This document shows positions 10,501 to 19,186 of a stretch of DNA of 64,000 nucleotides, in pieces (within the stretch, counting starts at the first letter, position 1; every line of letters begins with the position of its first letter). Location of the stretch: assembly GCF_023217965.1 (NCBI RefSeq), contig NZ_JALPSC010000002.1, positions 744,001 through 808,000 on the forward strand. Reading direction: 5' to 3'. Both the position numbers and the translations under genes were made by a program. This DNA comes from Prevotella sp. E13-27 (GTDB lineage Bacteria > Bacteroidota > Bacteroidia > Bacteroidales > Bacteroidaceae). The notes under the pieces are model-generated. The model was not told the origin of the DNA. It searched no databases and saw nothing but the letters and a program-made list of their open reading frames with translations.

Positions 10501-12902
10501 GCATAGTCTCATTAGGCAGAGGCGATGTGTTGAATTATGACACATCAGAGACCTTCGTGAGTCTTTTCCGACGTCAGGCTCGTCTTCATCCAGATTCTGT
10601 CGCCGTCGTTGATAGCGAAAGCTCCATATCCTATTCTGAATTAGACAGACAGTCAGACCTGCTGGCACACAAACTTATTGAAGCAGGAGTCGTTCCCGAT
10701 TCATTTGTTGCCCTCATTCTTCCTCGAAGCAAGGAGTTCGTGATAGCCATGATTGCTGTTATGAAGTGTAGTGCAGCTTTTATCCCATTGGATAGTGAAT
10801 ACCCTGATTCACGAATCAGATATATTCTTGACGATGCGCATATTGTCGCCATTATAACTAAGGGTGAACATCTAAATCATTGCTCGTTTGACATTGTTCC
10901 AACCACAATCAGACTCGATGATATTGACTTCTCAGCTTACTGTTCTCCAGTATGCCGTTGTATTCCGTCATCGCTGGCTTATATGATTTACACCTCTGGC
11001 TCCACAGGGTCTCCTAAAGGTGTTGTTGTTGCCCATTCGGCATTACTTAACTTTATAACATGGCTGTCTGATGTTGAAGAATTAAAGCCTGTCGACCAGT
11101 GTGCCCTTCATACGAGCTTCTGTTTCGATGGCTCTATGTTCGACCTGTTCCCTCCGCTTGTTAACGGAGCAACACTTCACATTCTGTCCAGCTCTCTACG
11201 CCACGACATGAACGGTTTGTATCAGTACATCTGCGATAACCATATAGTAGGCATGTTGCTAACCACACAGTTCGGAATGGCTATGCTCGAACAGTATGAT
11301 TTGCCCATGCGCTTCCTCATGCTTGGTGGTGAGAAGCTAACAGCTTTCAGGCCGTCGGTTGTAAAGCTGTATAACTGTTATGGTCCTACTGAGTTTACTG
11401 TCTGTGCCACATACCATAAGGTGAATCAAGGCAGGACTTACAGGAATATTCCCATTGGGCGAACGGTTCCTAACTGCACGTCTTATGTTGTTGACAAAGC
11501 AGGCAGGCTGTTGCCTCAGGGAGCAATAGGCGAACTCTGTCTTTCAGGGCGTCAGCTGTCAAATGGCTACTGGAACCGTCATCAGCTTACTGACAAGAAG
11601 TTTACTGTCAGTCCCTCATGCAGCAATAAGAAAACATATCATACTGGCGACCTTGTCCGATGGAACGCCTTTGGCGAGTTAGAATATCAAGGCCGCATGG
11701 ATAATCTTGTGAAGTTGAGAGGCTATCGCATCGAACTTGGCGAGATAGAGAACAAGATTAAGAGCTACGATGATGTTATTTCATCTGTTGTCATGGTACA
11801 TCATGAAGGCAATCGTGAACTGCTTGTCGGCTTCTATTGTGCTTCACGTGCCATAGACCGAGCAGCCCTTTTGGATTATCTCATTTCTCAACTGCCCAGC
11901 TACATGGTGCCTCAGATTCTGATTCAACTTGACAACATACCTGTAACCCTCAACGGAAAGACTGATTACAAAGCTCTACAGAGCAAAGTGAGTGAGTCTG
12001 ACGTAATTCAGTCAATGAAGGTTATGCCTTCTAACGACAGCGAACAGAAACTTTACACTATTGCAAAGGAATTGTTAGGAACTGATAATTTCGGAGTTAC
12101 TGACGATCTTACCCTCTTGGGGCTCTCGTCGCTTCTTGCCATCAAGATGTGCTTCCTGGCAGAAAAAGCAGGTCTTACGCTGAATGTCAATTCTGTGCTG
12201 AAATACAAGTCCATACGCCTCATTCTCTCTCAGGAGACATCCATTGGCAGCTGGGAGAACGAATACGATTCCACAAAGCCTGTAGCTGTTCTGATTCAGG
12301 GTCTGACGTCTTACAGCCAGTTAGAGGCGCTTAAGGATTCTCTCTGCACACGTTACTCCGTGATGTTCATCGGGCCAATAGAAGAACATATCAAGATGTT
12401 CAGTAGCGACAGGATGGTTATGACATCAGAACTTGTTGATCTCTATGTCGGATATCTGTCCTCACATTTGCATCATGAAGCATCAGTTTCACTTTTCATC
12501 GGACATAGCTTTGGTGGCGAGCTGGCTTATAGGTGTGCTGTCCGTTATCATTCTATGACTGGACAGTCTCCGTTGGTCTGCATGCTTGACACCTACAGCA
12601 ATTTGCAGTCAATGACCGATGCCTCCATTGAGCACCTTTCTGTACCAGTAGAACTGGATGCCGACATGCCCGCCTATCAGGGCAGCGCCATCTTGTTCAA
12701 AGCTACTCGTCAGGCAGAAAACATGCTTGTTGAGAATCACGAAAAGCTAAGTCGTGAAAGCGACGAGAAATGGCGTTCTCTTGTTCCGCAGCTGAAGACC
12801 CACATGATAGAAGCTGACCATTTCAGCATGTTGGAAAAGCGATTCGCTACAGACTATTTAGAATTGATTGACAAAGAAGTAACCACAATTACCAAACCAT
12901 AG
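7581..12902 (+). CDS. Dimodular non-ribosomal peptide synthetase, A-T-C-A-T-TE
   Basis: The 1773-aa protein carries, in order: adenylation domain 1 (about 1-475; TSGSTGSPKG, YCGQTE, LHTGD, NGKLDR), carrier domain 1 (LGGDS, Ser507), condensation domain (about 553-975; HHIIFDG at 678-684), adenylation domain 2 (about 1000-1465; TSGSTGSPKG, YGPTE, YHTGD, NGKTDY), carrier domain 2 (LGLSSL, Ser1517) and a thioesterase (GHSFGG with Ser1643, Asp1670, His1747). The loading module has no condensation domain. In A1 the position matching GrsA Asp235 appears to be Phe, which suggests a substrate without an alpha-amino group. By eye, A2 reads D-G-F-T-L-L-C-V-C before the invariant Lys. The product would be an acylated or aryl-capped amino acid or dimer released by the TE. 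The start is TTG, 5 nt after the kinase stop; no in-frame ATG lies nearby. Confidence 0.95.
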   Translation: MNNAIFIKWLLDSVENYPQRVAVIDQRGNRKTTYKELYEMACRVVGYVNSLHLPAHSFIGICLPTSMEYIAAEIGIWLSGNAILPLGIEFPESRIQQIMEHSESPLLIDESVMNEIISFEPQEPLSLPEEDDINSLFYTSGSTGSPKGVLHSFRSFGIPLFPDDMFKELNVSLMAVTAPMFFVACKLIYDFLTRGGTVNIVPSDVRIDIRKLETFIAEQNIEFVFIPPSVLPHFQNKSHTLKVVFTASERVSGVGPKGYKLINYCGQTETAGIGATFVVDKPYDNTPIGIPVKPYIYSVRDEDGNEVAPGEEGELCYQGDLTPGYFKDPKRTTELYRGGWLHTGDIVRARPDGNLILINRKDWMLKINGQRVEPSEVETVLKKMPGIDNAIVKGFTAGNSRQYLCAYYISEEGVEEESILDYLSSKLPSYMVPVYFVKMDSFPVNMNGKLDRNSLVSPASDDEIIDREPYEAPKDDIEKQLCKAFESTLGYRHIGVNEDFFLLGGDSIRVMKLQTLCPDLPLSARKIYVHRTPRNIAKACRESIEINREQRSTYPLSKTQMGIYAESMLHQGETIYNNAVLYRLGKHVDTDQLARAFEQLIEVHPFLKMRLFIDDNGSPCQSQNSSSIYHQQIEHVSEEQFLSLKSELVRPFDILSEPLFRIRIIVTPSDAYLFMDFHHIIFDGYSYNILTEDLNTLYDGNAVDVESFSGYGVAEEEQHLRTTEAFDDARSWNRMTFGDVEVDSLPEGDMDEGSEQEWGSMQIPLSVEYQQLSSACQRLDVTPNVLMTSAFGYLLGEYSFLEESLFATIYNGRKDLRTIRTIGMMVKTLAVHAKWDEHTTICEYLHNMKHQLLASMNNDLFSFAELSEMNHHVNSHVLFAYQGDFGFPDVLCGEKYEQLPVKLNATGEDLAVEVLRNGNQLLSHIEYAGNRYSQQFIRAFIETFDSIVCGFAAENSKKINLRDIPLLKTDALNRIVSLGRGDVLNYDTSETFVSLFRRQARLHPDSVAVVDSESSISYSELDRQSDLLAHKLIEAGVVPDSFVALILPRSKEFVIAMIAVMKCSAAFIPLDSEYPDSRIRYILDDAHIVAIITKGEHLNHCSFDIVPTTIRLDDIDFSAYCSPVCRCIPSSLAYMIYTSGSTGSPKGVVVAHSALLNFITWLSDVEELKPVDQCALHTSFCFDGSMFDLFPPLVNGATLHILSSSLRHDMNGLYQYICDNHIVGMLLTTQFGMAMLEQYDLPMRFLMLGGEKLTAFRPSVVKLYNCYGPTEFTVCATYHKVNQGRTYRNIPIGRTVPNCTSYVVDKAGRLLPQGAIGELCLSGRQLSNGYWNRHQLTDKKFTVSPSCSNKKTYHTGDLVRWNAFGELEYQGRMDNLVKLRGYRIELGEIENKIKSYDDVISSVVMVHHEGNRELLVGFYCASRAIDRAALLDYLISQLPSYMVPQILIQLDNIPVTLNGKTDYKALQSKVSESDVIQSMKVMPSNDSEQKLYTIAKELLGTDNFGVTDDLTLLGLSSLLAIKMCFLAEKAGLTLNVNSVLKYKSIRLILSQETSIGSWENEYDSTKPVAVLIQGLTSYSQLEALKDSLCTRYSVMFIGPIEEHIKMFSSDRMVMTSELVDLYVGYLSSHLHHEASVSLFIGHSFGGELAYRCAVRYHSMTGQSPLVCMLDTYSNLQSMTDASIEHLSVPVELDADMPAYQGSAILFKATRQAENMLVENHEKLSRESDEKWRSLVPQLKTHMIEADHFSMLEKRFATDYLELIDKEVTTITKP

Positions 12903-12906
12903 AAAT

Positions 12907-15336
12907 ATGATGAAAATGACTTCACAACTCATCAGCAGCTGTTTAGGACGCATCGTGTTGCTCGTCCTTATGCTCTTTCCCCATGTGGTGTCAGCTCAGG
13001 TTGACAGCGAGCTGAGCCATGTCTATGCGGAAGCTGAAGATGCATATAAGATAGGCCGTTTTGACCATGCCATAACTCTCCTGAAGGACAACATTAATCT
13101 CTTTGATGGTAATATGAGGAAGAATGCTCTTCGTCTTATCTCCATCTGCTATATGGTACAGGATAATAACGTGGAATCTGAGAAATATGCTCAGCAGCTG
13201 TTGAACATGAATCCATATTACACCTCTGTCAACGACCCTATTCGTTTTGAGGAGATGATCACCTTGTTGAAGTCTGGCCGCAATTCCACCATTACCACCG
13301 CTTCAAGCCAAAGCGAGAGTGTCATGGAGGCTCCTGTGCCAGTCACCATCATCACTCGTGAGATGATTGACATGCTTAGCAACAACAAGAGTATAGGACA
13401 GATATTAGCTGCCTATGTTCCTGGCATGAGCGAGGTCTGTTCTTATGCCTTTTCCAATGTTACCATGCATGGTGTCTATACCAACGGACAGGAGAAGATT
13501 CTCGTTATGGAAAACGGCCACCGCCTGAACGCCCGCTCTACCAACAATGGCAAACTCGACTATGCTATCAGTACCGAGAAGATAGACCATATAGAGGTGC
13601 TTCGTGGTCCGGCTTCTTCACTCTATGGCAATGTGGCTCTTACTGCTGTGGTAAATATTATCACCAAGCGAGGTAACGAGATAAATGGTGTGACAGGCAA
13701 ATATGGCTATGGCTCCAATGGCACCCATCGCGCAGACCTTGTTGCAGGCACCTCTTTTGTTGGCTCCGACATTTTTGCGTGGGCATCCATCTATTCTTCT
13801 GATGGCAATCGCCAGACCGTTCCTCAGAACACAGGTTTCACCCAGACCCAGCACGATGGCTATACCTATCTGGGAAGATATACAGGAAAGCCGTCCTACG
13901 ATATTGGATGTAATCTTCATTTCAAAGATTTCTCGTTAATGCTGAATCGCAAATACGGCAAGAAGGTTCCTCAGTATTCGTGGTATGGTGAGACCTACGA
14001 CTACGACCGTTTCCGCCGTTTCTGTGGCGTTACCCCAGGCTATTCTATCGATGAGACACACATGGAGTTTGGCTATGGTAGAAACTTGGGGAACTCAAAT
14101 ATTGACGTTTCCGTTTACGGCGACTTCTATAAGTTCAAGGACTACCAGCCTGTTTCCGACTCAATCATCACCTACGAGTTCAAGCCCGATGGTAGCGGAA
14201 CACCTGTCATAGGTCCTGATGGCAAGCCCCAGACACGCCTGTATCATGGTGTCTATCAAGATGACAATTGGGAGGAGTTCACCATCGGCGCTATGGCCAA
14301 GTTCTCTCACGACTACCGTATTGGTCACACCCGTGGTAATTTCCTTGTCGGTGCCCAGTTCGAGTATTACGAGATTCCCATCAACGAGTTTTTCTTTGGC
14401 GAGGAATACCAGAAGATAATCATCGTAACTACGCCCGAGTCTAAGAACCAGTTGAAGGTGGGCAATGAGCGTATCCTCTCCGGTTTTGTTCAGGGCAAGC
14501 ACTATCTGCTTTCCGACAAGCTTATTCTTAATGCAGGACTGCGCTTTGACAATAAGTACCGCCGTAACAAGGTCAATGTCAACGCCCTCTCTCCCCGTGT
14601 TGCATTCATCTACCTTCCTTCAGGTCAGTTCAGTGCCAAGTTAAGCTATTCGCGCTCGTTTGTCGATGCACCTTATTTCTATCGTCAGAACACTCAGAAC
14701 ACCTATCGTGGCAGTGAGGATCTGATGCCTGAATACATGAATGCGTTTCAGTTGAACTTCATGGGTACGGTTAATAGTAATCTGTCCTATGACCTTAACT
14801 TGTATTACAACCATCTTACCGACCTTATCTGTAACAACCAGAGCAAGGACATCAATGCTCCTAAGTATATCAACTCAGGCCGACTGAAGATTGTCGGAGC
14901 TGAAGGCGAACTGTCCTACAAACTTCCTACGTTCTATTCGAGGGTGAACGCATCATGGCAGCGTGTGATAAGCTCTGAGCAATATTATTCCAATGGCAAT
15001 GCCATCTACAGCGTGCCGTCGTTTAGTGCCAATCTCACATGCGAGAAGGTGCTGCTTAGACGTATGGGCCACTCTGTACGCCTTGGAGGCAATGTGAGTT
15101 ACACCTCACGCACCATCAACAAGGCCGACTCACGTTTCACTGGTAGCCAGGATTTCCATCTTGGCGAGAAGGCTCTTTTCGACCTGCAACTGAAGTATGA
15201 CTGCAAGGAGCTTCTCACTCTGTCATTGGATTGTGAGAACGTGTTCAACACCACTTACTATATAGGAGGAACTTCTTATTTCCCATACCAGTATCCTGGT
15301 CGCACGATGATGGGAACCGTAACGTTCCGCCTGTAA
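12907..15336 (+). CDS. TonB-dependent outer-membrane receptor with N-terminal TPR-like extension
   Basis: The 809-aa protein has a signal peptide (cleavage near VVSAQ, residue 31), a TPR-like helical extension (about 32-125) instead of the common carboxypeptidase-like domain, a plug domain (about 145-250; VPVTIITREMID, IEVLRGPASSLYGN, VNIITKRG) and a 22-stranded-type barrel ending in the aromatic-terminal strand TVTFRL. No SusD partner is present, which argues for a siderophore-like or small-molecule ligand rather than a glycan. It begins 4 nt after the NRPS stop, so it probably imports or senses the NRPS product or its metal complex. That link is inferred from the operon; the receptor class is well supported. 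Confidence 0.93.
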   Translation: MMKMTSQLISSCLGRIVLLVLMLFPHVVSAQVDSELSHVYAEAEDAYKIGRFDHAITLLKDNINLFDGNMRKNALRLISICYMVQDNNVESEKYAQQLLNMNPYYTSVNDPIRFEEMITLLKSGRNSTITTASSQSESVMEAPVPVTIITREMIDMLSNNKSIGQILAAYVPGMSEVCSYAFSNVTMHGVYTNGQEKILVMENGHRLNARSTNNGKLDYAISTEKIDHIEVLRGPASSLYGNVALTAVVNIITKRGNEINGVTGKYGYGSNGTHRADLVAGTSFVGSDIFAWASIYSSDGNRQTVPQNTGFTQTQHDGYTYLGRYTGKPSYDIGCNLHFKDFSLMLNRKYGKKVPQYSWYGETYDYDRFRRFCGVTPGYSIDETHMEFGYGRNLGNSNIDVSVYGDFYKFKDYQPVSDSIITYEFKPDGSGTPVIGPDGKPQTRLYHGVYQDDNWEEFTIGAMAKFSHDYRIGHTRGNFLVGAQFEYYEIPINEFFFGEEYQKIIIVTTPESKNQLKVGNERILSGFVQGKHYLLSDKLILNAGLRFDNKYRRNKVNVNALSPRVAFIYLPSGQFSAKLSYSRSFVDAPYFYRQNTQNTYRGSEDLMPEYMNAFQLNFMGTVNSNLSYDLNLYYNHLTDLICNNQSKDINAPKYINSGRLKIVGAEGELSYKLPTFYSRVNASWQRVISSEQYYSNGNAIYSVPSFSANLTCEKVLLRRMGHSVRLGGNVSYTSRTINKADSRFTGSQDFHLGEKALFDLQLKYDCKELLTLSLDCENVFNTTYYIGGTSYFPYQYPGRTMMGTVTFRL

Positions 15337-15376
15337 TTCTATACGCTATTTGAATAACAATCAACATTATTATATA

Positions 15377-15784
15377 ATGACAAAGAAACTCACCTTGCAC
15401 AATGACGTGCAACAAATATCTAAACTGGCAGACTTCGTCGATGCTATTGCCGAAGAGGCATCCATCGACCCTTCGCTGGCCATGAGCCTCAATCTGGCTC
15501 TTGAGGAAGCTGTGACCAATGTTGTCATGTATGCTTACCCCGCTGGTGAGGAGGGCGATGTTGATATAGTGGCCGCGTTGTCCGACGGATCGCTTCTGTT
15601 CACCATAAGCGACAAAGGCATTCCCTTCGATCCTACAAAGAAAGAAGATGCCGACATCACTCTTGGTGTTGAGGAGCGCCAGATAGGCGGGCTGGGAATA
15701 TTTCTTGTCCGTCAGCTGATGGATACTGTGGAATATGAACGTAAGGATGGCTACAACATTCTTACTATGAAGAAGAAACTATAA
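15377..15784 (+). CDS. RsbW/SpoIIAB-like anti-sigma serine kinase (HATPase_c_2)
   Basis: From the ATG at 15377 the protein is 135 aa, normal for RsbW-type kinases; a TTG at 15350 would add nine polar residues and is less likely. It shows the GHKL signatures NLALEEAVTNVVMYAY (N-box), FTISDKGIPFDP (G1) and GGLGIFLVRQLMD (G2). Such proteins phosphorylate a STAS antagonist and bind a sigma factor or another target. It closes the operon that opens with a PP2C phosphatase, so both halves of a partner switch flank the NRPS and receptor. Neither the antagonist nor the sigma factor is encoded in the window. Confidence 0.92.
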   Translation: MTKKLTLHNDVQQISKLADFVDAIAEEASIDPSLAMSLNLALEEAVTNVVMYAYPAGEEGDVDIVAALSDGSLLFTISDKGIPFDPTKKEDADITLGVEERQIGGLGIFLVRQLMDTVEYERKDGYNILTMKKKL

Positions 15785-15798
15785 CTAAGCGAGCAAAC

Positions 15799-17070
15799 AT
15801 GTCACAACCATTAGCAGAGCGCCTTCGTCCGCGCACTCTTGACGAATACATTGGTCAGCAGCATCTTGTTGGCGAGGGTGCTGTCCTCAGGAAGATGCTC
15901 GATGCAGGCCGCATCTCTTCGTTTATATTGTGGGGCCCTCCAGGCGTGGGCAAGACCACCCTTGCACAGATCATAGCCAACAAACTCCAGACTCAGTTCT
16001 TCACACTCTCGGCTGTTACCAGCGGTGTGAAGGATGTACGCGACGTTATTGAGAAAGCCCAGAAAGGACGCTTCTTCAACGAGATGTCGCCCATACTCTT
16101 CATTGACGAGATTCACCGTTTCTCCAAGTCGCAGCAGGACTCTCTGCTTGGCGCTGTGGAGAGGGGAGTGGTGACGCTCATCGGAGCCACCACCGAGAAT
16201 CCCTCGTTCGAAGTTATCCGTCCGCTGCTCTCGCGCTGTCAGCTCTACATTCTTAAGCCTCTTGGCAAGGAAGAGCTCCTACAGCTTCTTCATCGTGCCA
16301 TAACGACTGATGTTATATTGCGTGAGCGCCACATCGAGCTTCAGGAGACAGGTGCCATGCTTCGCTATAGCGGAGGCGATGCCCGCAAGCTGCTGAATAT
16401 TCTGGAGCTTGTGGTGGAGTCGGAGAGTGGCGATGTCGTCATCACCGACAAGCTCGTAGAAGAGCGTCTGCAACAGAACCCGCTGGCCTACGACAAAGAC
16501 GGCGAGATGCACTATGACATCATCTCGGCATTCATAAAGAGCATTCGTGGCAGCGATCCTGACGGTGCTCTCTACTGGATGGCTCGCATGATAGAGGGTG
16601 GGGAAGACCCTCAGTTCATTGCACGCCGCCTGGTCATCTCGGCTGCCGAGGATATTGGTCTGGCTAATCCTAACGCCCTGCTTCTGGCTAATGCTGCCTT
16701 CGATACCGTGATGAAGATAGGCTGGCCTGAGGCTCGCATAGCGCTGGCAGAGGCAGCTGTCTATCTCGCCACTTCGCCAAAGAGCAACTCCGCCTATCTG
16801 GCCATCGACAGCGCTCTGGCCACCGTTCGAGAGACAGGCAACCAGCCCGTTCCGCTACATCTGCGCAACGCTCCCACCAAGCTGATGAAGGACATTGGCT
16901 ACAGCGATGGCTATAAGTATCCCCACGACTACGAGGGACACTTCTGTCCTCAGCAGTATCTGCCCGACAGTCTCGTCAGCGAGCGCTTCTGGCACGGACA
17001 GCACAACCCAGCTGAAGAGAAACTCTACCAGCGCATGGTAAATTACTGGGGAGAAAGATATGAGAAGTAA
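15799..17070 (+). CDS. rarA: Replication-associated recombination protein A (AAA+ ATPase)
   Basis: The 423-aa length and sequence match the RarA/MgsA/WRNIP1 family. Visible motifs are the N-terminal LAERLRPRTLDEYIGQ, Walker A GPPGVGKTT, Walker B LFIDEIHRF, sensor 1 GATTENPSFE and sensor 2 GGDARKLLN, followed by the tetramerisation region with EDIGLANP. The protein acts at stalled replication forks together with SSB. It starts 14 nt after the RsbW-like gene and may share its transcript, but it is a housekeeping gene unrelated to the NRPS function. Confidence 0.97.
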   Translation: MSQPLAERLRPRTLDEYIGQQHLVGEGAVLRKMLDAGRISSFILWGPPGVGKTTLAQIIANKLQTQFFTLSAVTSGVKDVRDVIEKAQKGRFFNEMSPILFIDEIHRFSKSQQDSLLGAVERGVVTLIGATTENPSFEVIRPLLSRCQLYILKPLGKEELLQLLHRAITTDVILRERHIELQETGAMLRYSGGDARKLLNILELVVESESGDVVITDKLVEERLQQNPLAYDKDGEMHYDIISAFIKSIRGSDPDGALYWMARMIEGGEDPQFIARRLVISAAEDIGLANPNALLLANAAFDTVMKIGWPEARIALAEAAVYLATSPKSNSAYLAIDSALATVRETGNQPVPLHLRNAPTKLMKDIGYSDGYKYPHDYEGHFCPQQYLPDSLVSERFWHGQHNPAEEKLYQRMVNYWGERYEK

Positions 17071-17098
17071 CCTCTTACCTCTCACCTCTAAATAAATT

Positions 17099-17734
17099 AT
17101 GAATCAAGATCTGATTATAAGCATCATTGAGATGCTGGGAACATTTGCATTTGCCATATCTGGCATACGCCACGCAGCAGCTAAGCACTTCGACTGGTTT
17201 GGAGGCTATGTCTGTGGCATAGCTGTGGCTATAGGCGGCGGAACCATTCGTGACGTGATGCTGTCAACGACACCATTCTGGATGACCACACCTATTTATA
17301 TTATCTGTACGGCTGTGGCGCTGCTCACCGTGGCGTTCTTCGAACGATGGATGGAGCCACTGAAGAACGCATGGTTCGTGTTCGACACCTTCGGACTGGC
17401 ACTCTTCACCGTAGCCGGCATACAGAAGAGCCTCGCTTTCGGACAGCCTTTCTGGGTAGCCATCATCATGGGCTGCATAACAGGCTCGGCAGGCGGAGTC
17501 ATCCGCGACGTGCTTCTCAACAACGAGCCCGTCATCTTCCACAAGGAGATCTATGCCATGGCTTGCGTACTTGGCGGACTGGTCTATTGGGCTTGCATCA
17601 CTCTCAACTGTCCTGTTGAACTTACAGCAATAGTAACATTCCTCGTGGTCTGCGTCTGTCGTCTCCTTGCCGTGCGCTACCACATCTCGCTGCCCATATT
17701 GAAGTCATACGAAGAAAATAATAAACAAGAATAA
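17099..17734 (+). CDS. Trimeric intracellular cation channel family protein (YadS/UPF0126)
   Basis: A 211-aa membrane protein with seven predicted hydrophobic helices. The two inverted-topology repeats of the TRIC family each carry the conserved glycine-rich kink and IRD motif (GGGTIRDVML and AGGVIRDVLL). Family members form trimeric cation-permeable channels in the inner membrane; the physiological substrate in bacteria is not settled. It lies between rarA and the pseudouridine synthase gene, 6 nt from the latter. Confidence 0.92.
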   Translation: MNQDLIISIIEMLGTFAFAISGIRHAAAKHFDWFGGYVCGIAVAIGGGTIRDVMLSTTPFWMTTPIYIICTAVALLTVAFFERWMEPLKNAWFVFDTFGLALFTVAGIQKSLAFGQPFWVAIIMGCITGSAGGVIRDVLLNNEPVIFHKEIYAMACVLGGLVYWACITLNCPVELTAIVTFLVVCVCRLLAVRYHISLPILKSYEENNKQE

Positions 17735-17740
17735 TACACT

Positions 17741-18637
17741 ATGAGAATAAATACAGGAATAAAACGTGGCGACGACTACGACCGTTTCGTTGTCAGCCAG
17801 GAGCAACCACTGCTGGAGTTTCTCCTTGAGAACGTCAAGCAGAGCCGCACAAAGATAAAAGCCACCCTTCAGGGCCGTGGCATCAAGGTAGATGGAAAGA
17901 CCGTCACACAGTTCGACTTCACACTCCGTCCAGGCATGAAGGTTGCCGTGAGCCGTTCTAAGCGCAACCAGCAGGAATTCAAGAACCGCTATGTGAAGAT
18001 TGTCTATGAAGACCGCTGGATCATCGTCATTGAGAAAAACATCGGCATACTGTCTATGGCAGCAGGTCATTCATCGCTCAACGTGAAGAGCGTGCTCGAT
18101 GACTACTTCAAGAAGTCGCGACAGAAGTGCACGGCCCATGTCGTACACCGTCTGGACCGTGACACCAGCGGACTCATGATCTACGCCAAGGACATAGATA
18201 CCGAGCAGGCACTTGAGCACGACTGGCACAACATTGTCTATGACCGACGCTATGTGGCTGTGCTCAGCGGAGAGATGGAAGAAGACCAGGGAACCATACA
18301 GAGCTGGCTGAAAGACAATAAAGCCTATATCACCTATTCCTCGCCTGTGGATAATGGTGGCAAGCTCGCCATCTCTCACTTCAGCGTCCTTGACCGCACA
18401 ACTGAGCACTCGCTTGTGGAGTTCAAGCTTGAGACAGGACGTAAGAACCAGATTCGTGTCCATGCAGCCGATATGGGACATCCCGTCTGCGGCGACCCTA
18501 AATACGGCAATGGCGATGACCCCATACACCGTCTCTGCCTACATGCATGGCTGCTCTGCTTCTACCATCCAGTGACAGGCGAGCCCATGGAGTTTGAGAC
18601 ACCTGTGCCAACAGCCTTCCGTCAACTTTTCAAATAA
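17741..18637 (+). CDS. RluA-family pseudouridine synthase
   Basis: The 298-aa protein has an N-terminal S4-like RNA-binding region (SRTKIKATLQGRGIKVDGK, about residues 28-50) and an RluA-type catalytic domain with the active-site motif HRLDRDTSG (catalytic Asp) and the closing motif GRKNQIRVHAADMGHPVCGD. It isomerises uridine in rRNA or tRNA; which position cannot be told from the sequence. It follows the TRIC gene by 6 nt in the same direction. Confidence 0.94.
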   Translation: MRINTGIKRGDDYDRFVVSQEQPLLEFLLENVKQSRTKIKATLQGRGIKVDGKTVTQFDFTLRPGMKVAVSRSKRNQQEFKNRYVKIVYEDRWIIVIEKNIGILSMAAGHSSLNVKSVLDDYFKKSRQKCTAHVVHRLDRDTSGLMIYAKDIDTEQALEHDWHNIVYDRRYVAVLSGEMEEDQGTIQSWLKDNKAYITYSSPVDNGGKLAISHFSVLDRTTEHSLVEFKLETGRKNQIRVHAADMGHPVCGDPKYGNGDDPIHRLCLHAWLLCFYHPVTGEPMEFETPVPTAFRQLFK

Positions 18638-18648
18638 TAAACATACCG

Positions 18649-18798
18649 ATGAACAATCTCGTTTACTACATCTTTGTTCTCGCAGTCATCATCGTGGCTG
18701 TCACCATAATTAAGAAAGTGGCAAGCTGCATAGTCAAGGCCATCATGCTGCTAATCATCCTTGCGGCACTTTCATTGGCCTATTTCTACCTATTTTGA
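18649..18798 (+). CDS. Small hydrophobic membrane protein (49 aa)
   Basis: An ATG at 18649 opens a 49-residue frame ending at TGA 18796-18798, 11 nt after the pseudouridine synthase stop. The protein begins MNNLVYYIFVLAVIIVAV and contains two hydrophobic stretches (about 4-18 and 29-46) separated by a short Lys/Cys-containing turn (KKVASCIVK), so it should be a two-helix hairpin in the membrane. Spacing and strand suggest cotranscription with the upstream gene. No function is recognised. Confidence 0.6.
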   Translation: MNNLVYYIFVLAVIIVAVTIIKKVASCIVKAIMLLIILAALSLAYFYLF

Positions 18799-18826
18799 AT
18801 ATTTTGAAAAAAAGTACATACAAAAA

Positions 18827-18858
18827 TTTGGTCGTGTCAAAAATAATGCGTACCTTTG
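18827..18858 (+). promoter_or_regulatory. Promoter of the tRNA-Ser/tRNA-Glu cluster
   Basis: TTTG at 18827-18830 and TACCTTTG at 18851-18858 are separated by 20 nt, the Bacteroidetes -33/-7 arrangement, about 50 nt before tRNA-Ser. Confidence 0.75.
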
Positions 18859-18908
18859 CACCGCATTTGAGAGAAAGTGTTTTTCGGTAGCATATTTTGC
18901 ACAACCGA

Positions 18909-18995
18909 GGAAGTTTGGGTGAGTGGCTGAAACCAGTAGTTTGCTAAACTGCCGTACGGGTGACTGTACCGGGGGTTCGAATCCCCCAGCTTCCG
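18909..18995 (+). tRNA. tRNA-Ser (GCT)
   Basis: Eighty-seven nucleotides fold as a class II tRNA: acceptor GGAAGTT pairs with AGCTTCC, the anticodon loop is TTGCTAA (anticodon GCT), a long variable arm follows, and the T arm is GGGGG-TTCGAAT-CCCCC. CCA is not encoded. It is the first of three tRNA genes before an accessory element. Confidence 0.95.
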
Positions 18996-19006
18996 CAACT
19001 CTCTCT

Positions 19007-19078
19007 GGTCGGTTCATCTAACGGTTAGGATACAAGATTCTCAATCTTGGCATAAGGGTTCGATTCCCTTACCGACTA
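19007..19078 (+). tRNA. tRNA-Glu (CTC), copy 1
   Basis: Acceptor GGTCGGT pairs with ACCGACT (G-U at the first pair), the anticodon loop is TTCTCAA (anticodon CTC), and the T arm is AAGGG-TTCGATT-CCCTT. It is identical along its whole length to the copy at 19111-19182. CCA is not encoded. Confidence 0.95.
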
Positions 19079-19110
19079 CTCACAGTATCTTTATGGTTAA
19101 AGTTAATACC

Positions 19111-19182
19111 GGTCGGTTCATCTAACGGTTAGGATACAAGATTCTCAATCTTGGCATAAGGGTTCGATTCCCTTACCGACTA
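19111..19182 (+). tRNA. tRNA-Glu (CTC), copy 2
   Basis: An exact second copy of the preceding tRNA-Glu(CTC), 32 nt downstream, followed directly by a strong terminator and then by the accessory region. The exact tandem copy points to recent duplication. Confidence 0.95.
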
Positions 19183-19186
19183 CAGA

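Noticed and set aside
12907..15336. SusC-type glycan importer
   Set aside because: There is no SusD gene, no carboxypeptidase-like N-terminal domain and no glycan enzymes nearby; the NRPS linkage favours a small-molecule receptor.
15350..15376. TTG start of the RsbW-like gene at 15350
   Set aside because: The extra nine residues (MNNNQHYYI) are not family-like, and the ATG at 15377 gives the normal length.
19007..19182. The two tRNA-Glu copies as att direct repeats of an integrated element
   Set aside because: Both are complete tRNA genes only 32 nt apart with nothing between them, so they are a tandem duplication and do not bound any element. The same holds for tRNA-Lys at 56 kb.
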